Shown: positions 11,701 through 22,739 of the stretch, one piece after another
Layout of the letters: every line of letters begins with the position of its first letter
How positions within the stretch are numbered: position 1 is the first letter of the stretch
NCBI RefSeq assembly: GCF_030253575.1
Contig: NC_080562.1
Coordinates: 41,393,852 to 41,457,851 of the forward strand
DNA from: Rhododendron vialii
Taxonomy: Eukaryota; Streptophyta; Magnoliopsida; Ericales; Ericaceae
Length of the DNA stretch: 64,000 nucleotides
Direction: 5' to 3'
The notes under the pieces: model-generated
What the model was told of the DNA's origin: nothing
Seen by the model: the letters and a program-made list of their open reading frames with translations, nothing else
The model's database searches: none
Made by a program: the position numbers and the translations under genes

Positions 11701-14700
11701 TTCTGATGACTGGTGCGTTTGAGTTGCCTAGTTGACTGGTTTTGGGAAGGACCAAAAGTTACAGATCTCGATGGATATCCCGTTGTCTACGTTAATATGT
11801 GTTGCATATGATTTCCAGGAGTTCCTGAATCAAATTACGGTGAAAGATTTTGTCTAGTACTGCTGAAAAGAATCAGTTGCATATTTTTCAGTCTGGCTGT
11901 TCTATACTTAACCATCAGTTTCATGTTGTGATGTTTAATTCAATGATGTTGAAAGATTGTTTGGTTAACTGTGCTTACACTAACCCAGCTATATCTTAAT
12001 CTGTTCTTCCTAGCTTTCACTTACTCAATCTTCATCTCTTTATGTGCCATGGCATGCATGGGAAAATATTCTGAGAACATAAGTTGAAAGTTTATGGAAA
12101 TAAGGTTTCTTCAAAGTTTAGGACAAATAAAAACCAAGGTTAAAAGTAGGCCCGTACTTGAAAGATTTTAAGGGGCCATGGGGACGAAAACTTCAGATGT
12201 CTAAAGGTCGAATTAGACCATGGAGAGGTTTTGTGAACCTGGCAGGCAACATATGTAATTGATTTTTGATCAAACGAAGGATGCGTCATGGCAATTGAAC
12301 ATCTTAAAGAAGCAAGTAGAAAATATTAACGACTGAAACCATTCAATTTTTTTGGGGAGGCGTTCGTAGGACATGGATGTACTCTGTTTTTATTTATTAA
12401 TCTATGTTCTTTTCATTCATATATTTTTGAATTCATTATTAATACTGTATTTCTGTCTTACATTATTTGCAGTGTGTCGCTTCTCACCCAGACACACGGA
12501 TGTCGTTCCTCAACGGTAATTTTTCATACACATGACTATGTTACCTGCATCATGCTGATTCCGGTGATGTTCTTATTACTTGCAATGTAAAATTCTCTGT
12601 CTTTTGTCATTTTTGCAATTTTGAATCTAATGCTAATCAAAATGCCTATTGCAGTCAATTCCAAATGTCAATTTATGATAGAATTATCGCCATAGCAGTT
12701 ATTTCATATATGTTGTCTCACTCTTTGTACATGTTATTATATGAATTCATTACAATTCGAAGGTTCTAAAGAATCTAAACAAAATACCGGAAACTCCACC
12801 TTCTCCTGCTTCTGGGGAATTGGGTCACACATGTTTATGATTATTTCTTTCTAAGAATTCAGGAGTAGTGTATTATGAAATCATAGCCTCAATGTTCAAC
12901 AGTTTCATCCAACTTCATAGCCTTACTTTGATTGTTTTCTTTAGTAGAAGGAAAAAGTCTTTATCCTCAAAAGCTAAATTTAGGTTAGATATGGGCCAAA
13001 TGAGCTGCAAGAAGTGATTATTGTCATTTTGGTAGTTTTCATATTTGGGCATTTACTTTGCTACAGTGTGGAACATATGATCAGCTCTGGGGATGTCAGT
13101 ACAACGATGAGCATCTAGACTAGAACCCCATGTCTCCATTCCCTTTTCGAGTTTCTATGTCACAAACTTTGTGTCTTTGCTGGGTGTTCAGTGATAACCC
13201 CTGATTGTAAAATTGTTCTTCTGCTGCAGTAATAATATTTTGTGGGGATCCCTATCCACCCTGGTGCTTCATGGGTGTGGTTGTTTGGCGATTGGATTGT
13301 GTTTTTGTTGGAAGGTTTTTGAAGTCCTTCCATCAGCTAGGCATTTGACATCTTTTTTATGCATGTGCATATGGAATGATGTTTTGTCACCTTTTTATTG
13401 CTATTCCAGGGCTTGAATATTGACTTAGCAGTTAAGTTGTACCTTTCCGCCTTTGAAATCAATGTAGTTCTTCGATGAACTTTATGTCACAACTACACAA
13501 ATATGTTAGCCTTCTCATTGTCGTATATACTCATAAGGCTGTTGAACTTACACGAAATTCTCTGATGGTTTCTCCTTTGCAGCTCATATTCCTCTATATC
13601 TGTACCCTTTCCTTAATACAACAAGCAAATCAAGGCCATTTGAGTACTTGAGGCTTACTAGCTTGGGCGTCATTGGTGCTCTTGTGAAGGTGCTTCACCC
13701 TGCCTTTTTTTAATATTTATCTCCCATGAATTATATGTTCCTCTTTCACATAGTTTTCAAGCTTCTACTTGTGTAGGTGCATAAACATTTTGAAATTGAG
13801 ACACATTCCTTAAAATAGATGGGAGCCAAATATGTGAAAGCAACATTCTTTGTCATCTCTTGTTTTTTTTTTCTATCGGCAAAATAACATTTTTATTAAT
13901 GGGGAGGGGGGAAAGGGGTTCCAACCAAAAGTTGGAACTACAACCAGATGGGACAAGCTCAAACACACCAAAGGGACATAGCCCGAAACACCTGAGGGCC
14001 TAAAATGCCCAGAATAAACAATAAAGCACAAAAAGCCTAGCCCACCAAAGTGGGCTAGAACCAGCCCAAGAAAACCCAAAACCAAAGCCTAATTCTTTGG
14101 CTTCTCTTGTTGGCCCTTATAACTATGCTCTTGTTTGTCAGTTTCTAGGATTTTATATTTTTGAGTTATGAGTACCATGAAAACAAAACTTGTCGTTTCT
14201 TCTTTCTACTAGGTTGATGATACAGAGGTTATTAGCTTCCTTCTCTCAACTGAAATAATTCCCCTCTGCCTGCGCACAATGGAGATGGGCAGTGAACTCT
14301 CAAAAACAGTTAAGTGTCACCTGAATCCATTACATTATGATATTTCTTTTCTTGTTTGGAATAAAAATCAAGTGCATTACTGTTTCTCTATCTTTATCTA
14401 TTCCGATTTATGTCTTTTTCCTTATTGTCTTGTTAGCTATAGGTATGCGTAACTCTGATATAATTACTATTGATTCTTTCAAATTTCTTTTTAAAAGTTC
14501 CTTTTGTGATAATTACGAACAAGTTCTAGTTTTTTCAGAGCTGTATTTCTTTGCCTTCTCTGTTTTCATGTTCATTGTGTTCTCTCTCTAGAGTACGTTC
14601 ATTTGTTCCTTTGCGATGTAGAGAAAAATAGGGTTGCAAGTTCCATGGATGCTATTTTACTTTCTTTTCTCACTCGATGCAACTGATAATGTTTTGGAGG

Positions 14701-15796
14701 CATATCGTTTGAAAATCTGATATCGCTCCAACATGTATTACGCAGAGCATTCTTGGACTATGTTGAGTAATTTCTATTAGTTTCAAAGAAGGTTTGAGCT
14801 CCATTGCATGATGTTGGGTTGTAGGAAATACTACAAGAGTTTTCCGTTGGTGGTCTAAAATGGACAGCAATCATTCAGATTGATGGCTCTTGCCTTGATA
14901 GAGGCTGCCATAGACTTCCAATTTTGGATTTGGAAAAGATGTCCCTTGTTTTATGGTTCCTTTTTGCTTTTTGGTTGGAATTCTCCGTGCTCTGGATTAA
15001 TGATCAAGACCTCTTATTTGATCGTTGAGCCAGAAAAGACAGTTTACTATGCACATTGACATCAGCCTATGCAATTTTGGATGTCCATGGTCATCACTAC
15101 TTCCAATTTCTTTCCTCTGTAGATTGATAGGAGTACCTTTAATCACATTTTACTTATGCATTAGCCACTAAGTTTCTCCGTTTCTCATGATGCCATCCTT
15201 GTAAACAACTGCCTAGATTTTGTTTTGAGGCTCATAGAAAAGTCTGATTAAACTTCTATTCTTGCAGGTTGCGACATTCATTGTTCAAAAAATTCTTTTG
15301 GATGACGTGGGCTTGGATTATATATGCACTACAGCAGAGCGGTTTTTTGCAGTAGGTCGAGTTTTGGGAAATATGGTAGCAGCCCTTGCTGAACAACCTT
15401 CGTCACGACTCCTAAAACATATTATACGTTGTTATCTTCGACTATCTGATAATCCAAGGTTAGTCAATTGGGGGATATGGTTGTGTTCTTCATTTCGTGT
15501 GGATAAATGATGTTTGATCGTCATGATACAGGGCTTGTGATGCATTAAGAAGTTGCCTTCCAGACATGCTAAGAGATGCCACTTTCAGTACTTGCCTTCG
15601 TGTAAGTACTGGTTGAAATTTTAGTTTTAGTTTCTATGATCCACAAGTCTCTATTTAGGGCTTGTTTAAACTTGCTGGTTATATTTTTCAGGAAGATCCA
15701 ACAACTAGGAGGTGGTTACAGCAGTTGCTTCACAACGTCCAGGGACCTCGGGTTGCGCTACAGGCTGGTGGATTTGATCATATGCTGGTGAACTGA
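8745..15796 (+). CDS. CNOT9: CCR4-NOT complex subunit 9 (CNOT9/RCD1/CAF40)
   Basis: Nine coding exons join in frame: 8745-8924, 10358-10429, 11528-11617, 12473-12515, 13583-13689, 14213-14308, 15268-15458, 15532-15601 and 15692-15796. They encode 317 residues, about the length of plant homologues. Every intron has GT-AG ends. The N-terminus is low complexity. From ~residue 40 come family signatures: [94 protein letters not shown] and [17 protein letters not shown]. These make the armadillo-repeat CAF40 domain, which binds CNOT1 and RNA-bound adaptors for mRNA deadenylation and translational repression in the cytoplasm. The plant tail ends GGFDHMLVN. Introns 1, 2 and 5 carry transposon insertions but the splice sites look intact. 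It is likely a constitutively expressed housekeeping gene (inference). Confidence 0.96.
9016..9173. repeat. Perfect 79-bp tandem duplication in CNOT9 intron 1
   Basis: Units 9016-9094 and 9095-9173 appear identical, starting TTTTTCTCTATTGAAATATG. Lack of divergence points to a recent duplication. Confidence 0.9.
9190..9530. mobile_element. Non-autonomous hAT-like element in CNOT9 intron 1
   Basis: Imperfect terminal inverted repeats (AGGGCTGATAAACGAACCAA against AGGATTATAAACAAGCCAAA) bound 341 bp rich in AGCTCG/GAGCTC words. A perfect 10-bp direct repeat AGAAGAAGAT flanks it (9180-9189 and 9531-9540), consistent with an 8-bp target duplication extended by chance. A related fragment lies at 62630-62745. 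Confidence 0.75.
10799..11148. mobile_element. Foldback MITE in CNOT9 intron 2
   Basis: Almost the whole element is one palindrome. Arms of about 150 bp (10799-10955 and 10975-11134) pair with few mismatches around a short AT-rich loop containing cgtatatacacg. The ends carry CTATTGGTACC and its complement. CGAAAATC flanks both sides (10791-10798 and 11149-11156), an 8-9 bp target duplication that fits a Mutator- or hAT-type MITE. Confidence 0.85.
13861..14100 (-). mobile_element. LINE 3' tail in CNOT9 intron 5
   Basis: A poly-T run, TCTATCGGCAAAATAACA and a GC-rich block follow one another. The same poly-T plus ATCGGCGAAAGAAAATAT layout begins the LINE tails at 34285, 42705 and 45603, so this is read as a minus-strand 5'-truncated LINE end. 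No coding domain is left. Confidence 0.5.
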
Positions 15797-17926
15797 GCTG
15801 ATGGGAAGTTATTTTTGGGGAAATTGATTCTAATGTTACATTCGTCCATGCATCATTTTGTGTCAAGTATTATTATAATTAATGTCTTTTGGTAGGCAGT
15901 GTGAATAATGTATCTGTACTGCCTTTTATCAGTTAGTATTTTTAGAATTACCTTCTTGTAGCATTTATACATAAGAACGGATTTACAGAAGAAGGAACCA
16001 CTTCTCCTGGCTCTTATTAGTCCAAAGTCACTGTTGCCTGCTTGTGAATCTTTTTTTTTTGGCTCGGCTTGTGAATCTGTGATGTTGATCTATCCAGCTT
16101 ATTTATTCAAAAACAGTTTTGAAGTCTACTGCATTTGAAGGATGTGTGTCTGTAGTCTGGCTGGATGAGTACGACTAACTCTGCAAGATGACTGTCCAGG
16201 TCCGGGTCCAACTGCTGCTGCTTTAGATTGAAGAAAATTTGCTCTTCAGAAAGGTTTTAGTGGATACTCATAATAATCTGGTGACGATATTTTGGAAATG
16301 AAGTGCTATTTGTGATGGATGTTTGGTTTTGAAATGAATGGTCCAGTACAACGGCATTATGATTTCTTTTTCTTATATAGTCCATCATACAAATTCCAGA
16401 GAGGAAAATCTCTCTCTCTGTGAGAAGTCAGCCACATCGCTGTCTGCCACTGGCCCTACCGCTACATCCAGGACAATGCTGCTGCTCTTGATGAGAATGT
16501 AGTACACATAGAAACATCCATGTATAATTAAGTGCATATGCTTACATAAATAAATCTGTATTAATAATTCCATGTGTGCAAAAAATTTAGTTCCTGCTTT
16601 TGGTTAGGTGAGGAACTTTGCATTGGTGGTTCAACAGGAGGAGGATAAGGTGGTGTGCCGAGGGGCAGCTAAGTTGTTGGTTGATAATTACAGGTGGCAG
16701 TTTATGTAGATTGTTCCGGCACCAAAATTGGCAGATATGGAATTGCCTATGGAGGAACTTCCCATGGTCTCTTCCCTGGACAGCAAAGTGCATAAAATTA
16801 ATTTTGAATAAGTCGCATCTTGCTCAGACCAATAAATAGAGCTGGGCTTTACTTTCGTTTGCAAGCTCTTTTGGTGGTACGTGTTTCTGTCACTGAACTA
16901 GTTTCTTTTAATTTGTAAGAAATATGGCAACTTTTCAATTCTGGGATCATGGTAAATTGGAATAATTCTCAAGCTTTTAAGAGAGAAAAATGGCTGCATG
17001 CTTCCAGCATATACATATATTCGTGGACACTTGTATATACTGTATAGAAACTTGAAGTTCTCTGAAATTTCTTTATCTGGATTTATATTGTTGTTGGCAT
17101 ACTGTTCAGAGGTGTATTGGAGCCTATAGTTACATTAGACGTCCTTCAGCTACAGGAATTGCGCCAAGATGGCAAGCAAGTGGATGTCAAACAATGGAGG
17201 AAAGGGGAGAAGAACATTGCGAGTGTGGATGTGGGATTTATCACATCTGGTTATTGTGAGCAGAAGGAAAATAAAAAGCTCCATGCGATTGAAGGAGCAA
17301 TGGCAAAACGGAAAGCTATATGAGCTTTGTGGGATGAGGTTCCAAGTTGCCGGTAACAATGTGTATAATTTTCTTCCAATTTCTTCCATGGTCTGAGAGT
17401 GGCTTTTAATTGTAAGCAAGTTAACAAGTTCAGAAAAATGATTCAAAGATGAATCACTTGCCTAGGGTAGCATCTGATTTGCATATTTAAGTTCTTATCT
17501 CAGACTGTTGCATGGTCATAGAAATGGCGATCTTGTTGATGTTGTTTAGTGGATCTGAAGCGCCTAAAGGGACTTGTAAACCGAACATGCCTCGTCTGGC
17601 TGGACAAGCTTGTATGTAAGCAACCTCCATGAACAGAGGCTTTGTTAGTTACGTGCTTCATTATACATGTTCATGAGGAACAGTTTATTCCTGAAAAATT
17701 CCCACAATCTGATAACTTTTGAGCCTGCCGATTGAAACTGGTAGCCACCATTAAATGTCTTAGATTACCTAATTGTCATTCCAAATGAACTCCAACATGG
17801 AGGACTATACAATACATTCGCGCGTTTCATCATTTCTCTCTCTTCCAAATAACACAGGTTCCTCATTCTTTCTTAATTGTATTTTCACAGGTCAACTAGA
17901 AAGAATCATCTTAGAACACGGTTTGT
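15797..17926. other. CNOT9 3' flank, seed of the duplicated unit
   Basis: This holds the CNOT9 3' UTR and the spacer to gene A. No intact gene is recognised. Segments 15830-16210, 17160-17390 and 17500-17770 recur in degenerate form between genes C and D (29180-29540, 30500-30700 and 30820-31090). The 17160-17320 piece reads as a short open frame (KQVDVKQWRKGEKNIAS...) that is also open in the 30500 copy, but no family is recognised. The last ~100 bp is the 3' flank common to the GT61 copies. Confidence 0.7.
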
Positions 17927-19619
17927 TCAACCCAAAGGAGCTGAGCGCTCAAGAAGTCCACGGGCTTTGACAAGAGTCTCTCTAAACCTCACAACATTAA
18001 TAGTCAGATTCTGCGCATCAATGTACACAGCCCTAGCAGCCATATACCCTTTCAAGAATAGGGATGCTGGATTAGTAATGACTGGGTGATCTTGGCCATA
18101 AAGAGTGAGGAGAGAGCTTTCCACTGGTTCAATTTGGTACTTCACATATTTCAAGCCCATCTCTTTAGCTGGTCCGCCAAAGTACCTGGCTGAGAGCCAG
18201 CGCAGGCCCAGCGGCACCACTTGCACCAGGACAGCCCCTTGGGGCAAGAACATAGCATTTGTAAGCCCTGCACCATGGGCCCCAACCATTACACTACAGG
18301 AGTTCACCACCTGTGCGAACTTGTCTAAATTGGACGTCATATGAGGCCTTGCGACGATAACTCTGAAACCCAATGCCTTCATCATAGTCACCATCTCATC
18401 TTCGTTCAGAAACGTTCTTGTTTTTGGACGAGATAAAAGTATCAACACAGGCTTGTTCATCTCTGATACATTTACTACCTTCAGATTATATGATTCTCTG
18501 AGAAATTGCTTGAAACCAAGCATGGAGTAACCTCCAGGGATGTCTGTGGTGTTTATGGCAAGATAGTCATGGTAGTGAAGCCCGACAACTGCTCCAGGAA
18601 AACAATGCACACTTTGATCTGCTGCCGGATTTATAACTTCATAGCTTGACAAATGGGACAGGATTTTCGTAACTTTACCAGAGAAAGGAGGATTGAAGTC
18701 GGTCACAATGAAGCGAAGGCGAGATTGTAAGGGGCGATAAGTGACAAACAAAGGAATAATTATTTCGTTGAACTCATGGAATAGGTTTCCTGTGTAGCCG
18801 CCAGATGAGAAGACTGCGGCAGGAACATTGTGGGTATATTGACAAGCTGGTGGGGTGATGTTTCCCTGAAGTATTTGGACTGGTGAAACAAAACTCATGG
18901 CTATCTTATCTGCTTTCCTTGCGTATGGACGGACTATGTGATTTTCTTGGGGAATACCTCGGCTGAATGTTGCGTAAACTTTCATTGTACGCATATCGAT
19001 CCTTACTGGTCTACTGGCAACACAGACGTCAGTGTGAAAGTCAGAATGGCAAGCAAATCCGGTTGTATCAAGTTGGGTTTGATCTTCTCCTATAAACATG
19101 CATCCATAAAACATTAGTTTTCTTTTTTCCATAAAACATAAGTTAGATATGACTATAATCTTGCATTCACTGGGTATTTGGTCTTTGGATTATGAATTTA
19201 AACCATGCCTGAAGTTGGTTGAGATAAGAACTAGTACCTATAGATTAAGCTTTTATGATATGATTAACAGCAGAAGTTAATGAAAAGACGAATTGTTATT
19301 TAATGGGCGAATGACACAAGGATCATACGATTACATACTTTCACTAATTCTGAATAATGAAAATCTAGAAGAAGAAGAAACCTCTCACTAGTCTTCTCAA
19401 GAGAAAATTCAGGTGCTCCTGATCATCGATGCCTTGACCATCCTTTCCGGTGCTGCGAATGCTGCACCAGTTTCTGAACTCTTGGTTCCCTACCATTTGA
19501 TCTGATCCACAATGTCGGGTGTAGCGCAGCCAGATTAATTCAGTGTAGAGCAAGGAGAGAAGAAGCAAGCAGATTAATGGAGTTGCGCGAAAAATCAGAC
19601 TTCTTGGCTCCTTCTCCAT
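17927..19619 (-). CDS. GT61 glycosyltransferase, copy A
   Basis: Two exons, 19619-19382 and 19089-17927, encode 466 residues. The start MEKEPRS was chosen because it matches the start of the other copies. A hydrophobic anchor (about residues 12-28) makes a type II membrane protein, expected in the Golgi. The GT61/DUF563 domain follows: HCFPGAVVGLHYH, GYSMLGFKQFLRESYNL, FLNEDEMVTMMKALGF and the signature VGAHGAGLTNAMFLPQGA (~350), then DHPVITNP. Plant GT61 enzymes transfer xylose or arabinose to xylan, or modify glycoproteins. The exact substrate cannot be read here. QGNIT and INTT are possible N-glycosylation sites. Unlike B-G, the first intron is missing. This copy lies next to intact CNOT9, the presumed ancestral position. 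Confidence 0.92.
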
Positions 19620-21095
19620 CTTCCACAAACCTGAAAACTTGCTCTGACACTGCTGTTGTTAACCTCATTCCTCTTCAGGGTAAGAACAAGCACTGAACGC
19701 CATGGAGATGCTCAATGAAAGACTGAGTACAGTTTGGCTTGTCAATTCGTTGGTAGTTAATTAGACAGAGAAATAAGTCAAAGTTGGTAAGTTAGTTACT
19801 GACTTTTACAGGACATTATGAAGAAAAATTAAGGGCCCAAAAATTAACTTTTTCTTACTTTTCTTCTTCTGTCATTAGTTATTCCTCTCTTTGTATTTTT
19901 TTCCCTCCTCGGATTAGTTTAATCAAACTGCATAGACTATAGCGTGAGCTGAACAATTGCTACAGCTTTTTGTCGGTAACTACCCAGAGAAACCTTCTTT
20001 AATCAGCCAGCCGATTACACCTACTTATTCAAAAAAAAATTTCATTTGTTTGTTTTTCCTCAATTTTTTTAGGATTATTACTTCGTTATGACAGGAGGAA
20101 TCTAAAAGTAAAAAATTACGATCGAAACCCAAGTTTTCTTTGAATAAAGACAAAAAAAAGCCAATAATCCAAATTTTCATCTTTATTAAAAAAATTAGAT
20201 TATGATCGTAATTTTTTACTTTCTTTTTGTCGCGAAAAAACAATAATCCACAAAAAGTTCACGAAAACTCAACAAATGCCAAAAACAATTTTGAATAAGG
20301 ACCAAAAGAAAAAGCTATTTGGCTTATTAGGCCAAACAACCCTTAATCTGGTTCACGACAAGGCATTCGTTGCGCATCCAGTTTTTTTTCTTTTTTGCAT
20401 ATGTTCGTAGAAATAGTAAGACATGATTTGTAGATGTTTAAAACACAAAATCAAAAAAAGAAATGAACACAATAAAAAAATTTCGGCCATTATAATTTGG
20501 CTTATATCAAATGGTGTAGTTATAATTCAATTGGATAAATAGAAAAATGGTTGATGTGATGGACTCTTTGTCGTTATTCGAATACTCTCATACAAGTTGG
20601 GCCTTAAGCACGCATTGACGGGTCAATACATTGGACAAACTCCCAACAAATGAGGTGCAGGGCTCAAGTTCCACCCTCCCTCTCCCCTAACACCGACATC
20701 TAACCACTTCTCCTAAAGTTCGGCAAAGGAAAAAAAAGAAAAGAAAAAGAAACATCTTCTTGCCCACAAACACGGTTTACCACTCCATCTCACGGCCAGT
20801 GGAAGGAACAACCATGGCTGAGACGCCATTGCCGACCAAACAGCAAAAACCAACATAGATCATCACTCTTAGCCTTCTAAACGTAAGCAGGTTAACAAGT
20901 TCAGAAAAAAATGAATCAAATTTGAATCAGTTGCCCAGGGCATTTCCAAACGAATATAACCACGGAGGACTATACAATTGTACATTCATGTGTTAAATCA
21001 TTTCTTTTTCTTCCAGTTCACTCAGGTTCCTCTGTCTTTCTTAATCTCCATCTTCGCAGGTAAACGAGAAAGAATCATCTTAGAACCCTGTTTGT
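19620..21095. other. Intergenic A-B, including gene A upstream region
   Basis: No gene is seen. 19855-19930 belongs to an upstream block conserved among the GT61 copies (pyrimidine-rich, ending GGATTAGTTTAATCAA). 20105-20220 contains a 20-bp inverted repeat (AAAGTAAAAAATTACGATC and complement). 20880-21095 is the 3' flank of gene B and resembles the 3' flank of A. Confidence 0.5.
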
Positions 21096-22739
21096 TCAAC
21101 CCAAAGTAGTTGAGCGTCCAAGAAGTCCAAGTGTTTTGACAAGAGCCTCTCTAAACCTCACAACATTAATGGTCAGATTCTGCCCATCAATGTATACAGC
21201 CCTAGCAACCTCATACCCTTCCAAGAATATGGATGCGGGATTAGTAATGACAGGGTGATCTTGGTCGTAGAGAGTGAGGAGAGAGCTTTCCACTGGTTCG
21301 ACTCTGTACTCCACATATTTCAAGCCCATCTCTTTAGCTGGTCCGCCAAAGTACCTGGATGAGAGCCAGCGCAGGCCCAGCGGCACCACTTGCACCAGGA
21401 CAGCCCCTTGGGGCAAGAACATAGCATTTGTAAGCCCTGCACCATGGGCACCAACCATTACACTACAGGAGTTCACCACCTGTGCGAACTTGTCTAAATT
21501 GGACATCATATGAGGCCTTGCGACGACAACTCTGAAGCCCAATGCCTTCATCATAGTCACCATGTCATCTTCATTTAGAAACGATCTTGTTTTTGCCCGA
21601 GATACAAGTATCAACACAGGCTTGTTCATCTCTGGTACATTTACTACCTTCAGATTATATGATTCTCTGAGAAATTGCCTGAAACCAAGCATGGAGTAAC
21701 CTCCGGGGATGTCAGTGGTGTTCAAGGCAAGATTGCCGTGGTAGTGAAGCCCGATAACTGCTCCAGGAAAACAATGCACGCTTCCATTTGCTGCCGGTCT
21801 TATGACTTCATAGCTAGACAAATGGGACAGGATTTTGTTAAATCTACCAACGAACAAAGGACTGAAATCGGTGGTGATGAAGCGTAGGCGAGATTGGAAG
21901 TGGCGACAAGTGATGAACAGAGGAATGATTATATCGTTGAATTCATGGAATAGGTTTCCTCTGAAGCCGCCGGACGAGAAGACTATGGCAGGGAAGTCGT
22001 GGGTATAATGACAAGCTGGAGTAGTGATGTTTCCCTGAAGTATCTGGACTGGTGAAACAAAACTCATGGCTCTCTTATCTGGTTTCCTTGCATATGGCCG
22101 GACTATGCTGTTTGCTTGGGGCATACCTTGACTGAATGGTGCATAAAGCTTCATTGTACGGGTATCGATCCTTACTGATCTATTGGCAACACAGACATCA
22201 GTGTGAAGGTCAGAATGGCAAGCAAATCCAGTGGCTTCAAGTTGGTTTTGATCTTCTCCTACATGAATGCATCCAATTTCATTTAACTAGTTAGTTAGAT
22301 ATGACTATGATCTTGCATTCAGTCTAGTACTGGTCTTAGATTATGATTATAAAGGATCATAATCTCACTAATTTTGAATAAAGAAGAAAGAAGAAGAAGA
22401 AGAAGCAGAAGAAGAAGACCTCTCAGTAGCCTTCTCAAGAGAAAATTCAGGTGCTCTTGATCATCAATGCCTCGGCCATCCTTTCCGGGGGTGCTGCGAC
22501 TGCTGCCCCGATTTCTTATCTGTTGGTTCCCTATCATTTCCAACCAACCATATCAAGTCAGTCAATGGGTGGGTAAGAAAAGTTACGTACAACATTGATT
22601 CGGGCATGTCTTCGAATATGCAGTGTATTCGAGAATTACATTGATTGGATCCGAAATGCAGAGTGTAGAGCAAGGTGAGGAGAAGCAAGCAGACTAATGG
22701 AGTCGCGCGAAAAACCGGACTTCCGGGCGCCTTCTCCAT
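21096..22739 (-). CDS. GT61 glycosyltransferase, copy B
   Basis: Three exons, 22739-22640, 22530-22420 and 22258-21096, encode 457 residues. The start is MEKAPGSPVFRATP. The membrane anchor (LVCLLLLTLLY) is in exon 1. Exon 2 carries a polar stem ending EHLNFLLRRLLRG, and exon 3 carries the whole GT61 domain with VGAHGAGLTN and DHPVITNPASIF. Splice sites are GT-AG and phases agree (100, 111 and 1163 nt). It is the closest relative of A. Over 250 bp around the HGAG motif the two differ at only about six bases, while the N-terminal half differs more. Expected role: Golgi xylan or glycoprotein glycosyltransferase (family knowledge). Confidence 0.92.

Noticed and set aside
16608-16700. Coding-like stretch reading VRNFALVVQQEEDKVVCRG
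   Set aside because: It is only about 30 codons with no matching exons nearby. It could be a gene scrap, but nothing supports a function.
18105-18344. Plus-strand ORFs repeated over GT61 copies A and B (also near 21274, 26531, 31522 and 37933)
   Set aside because: Antisense shadows of the conserved HGAG region. Their repetition reflects the GT61 paralogy.
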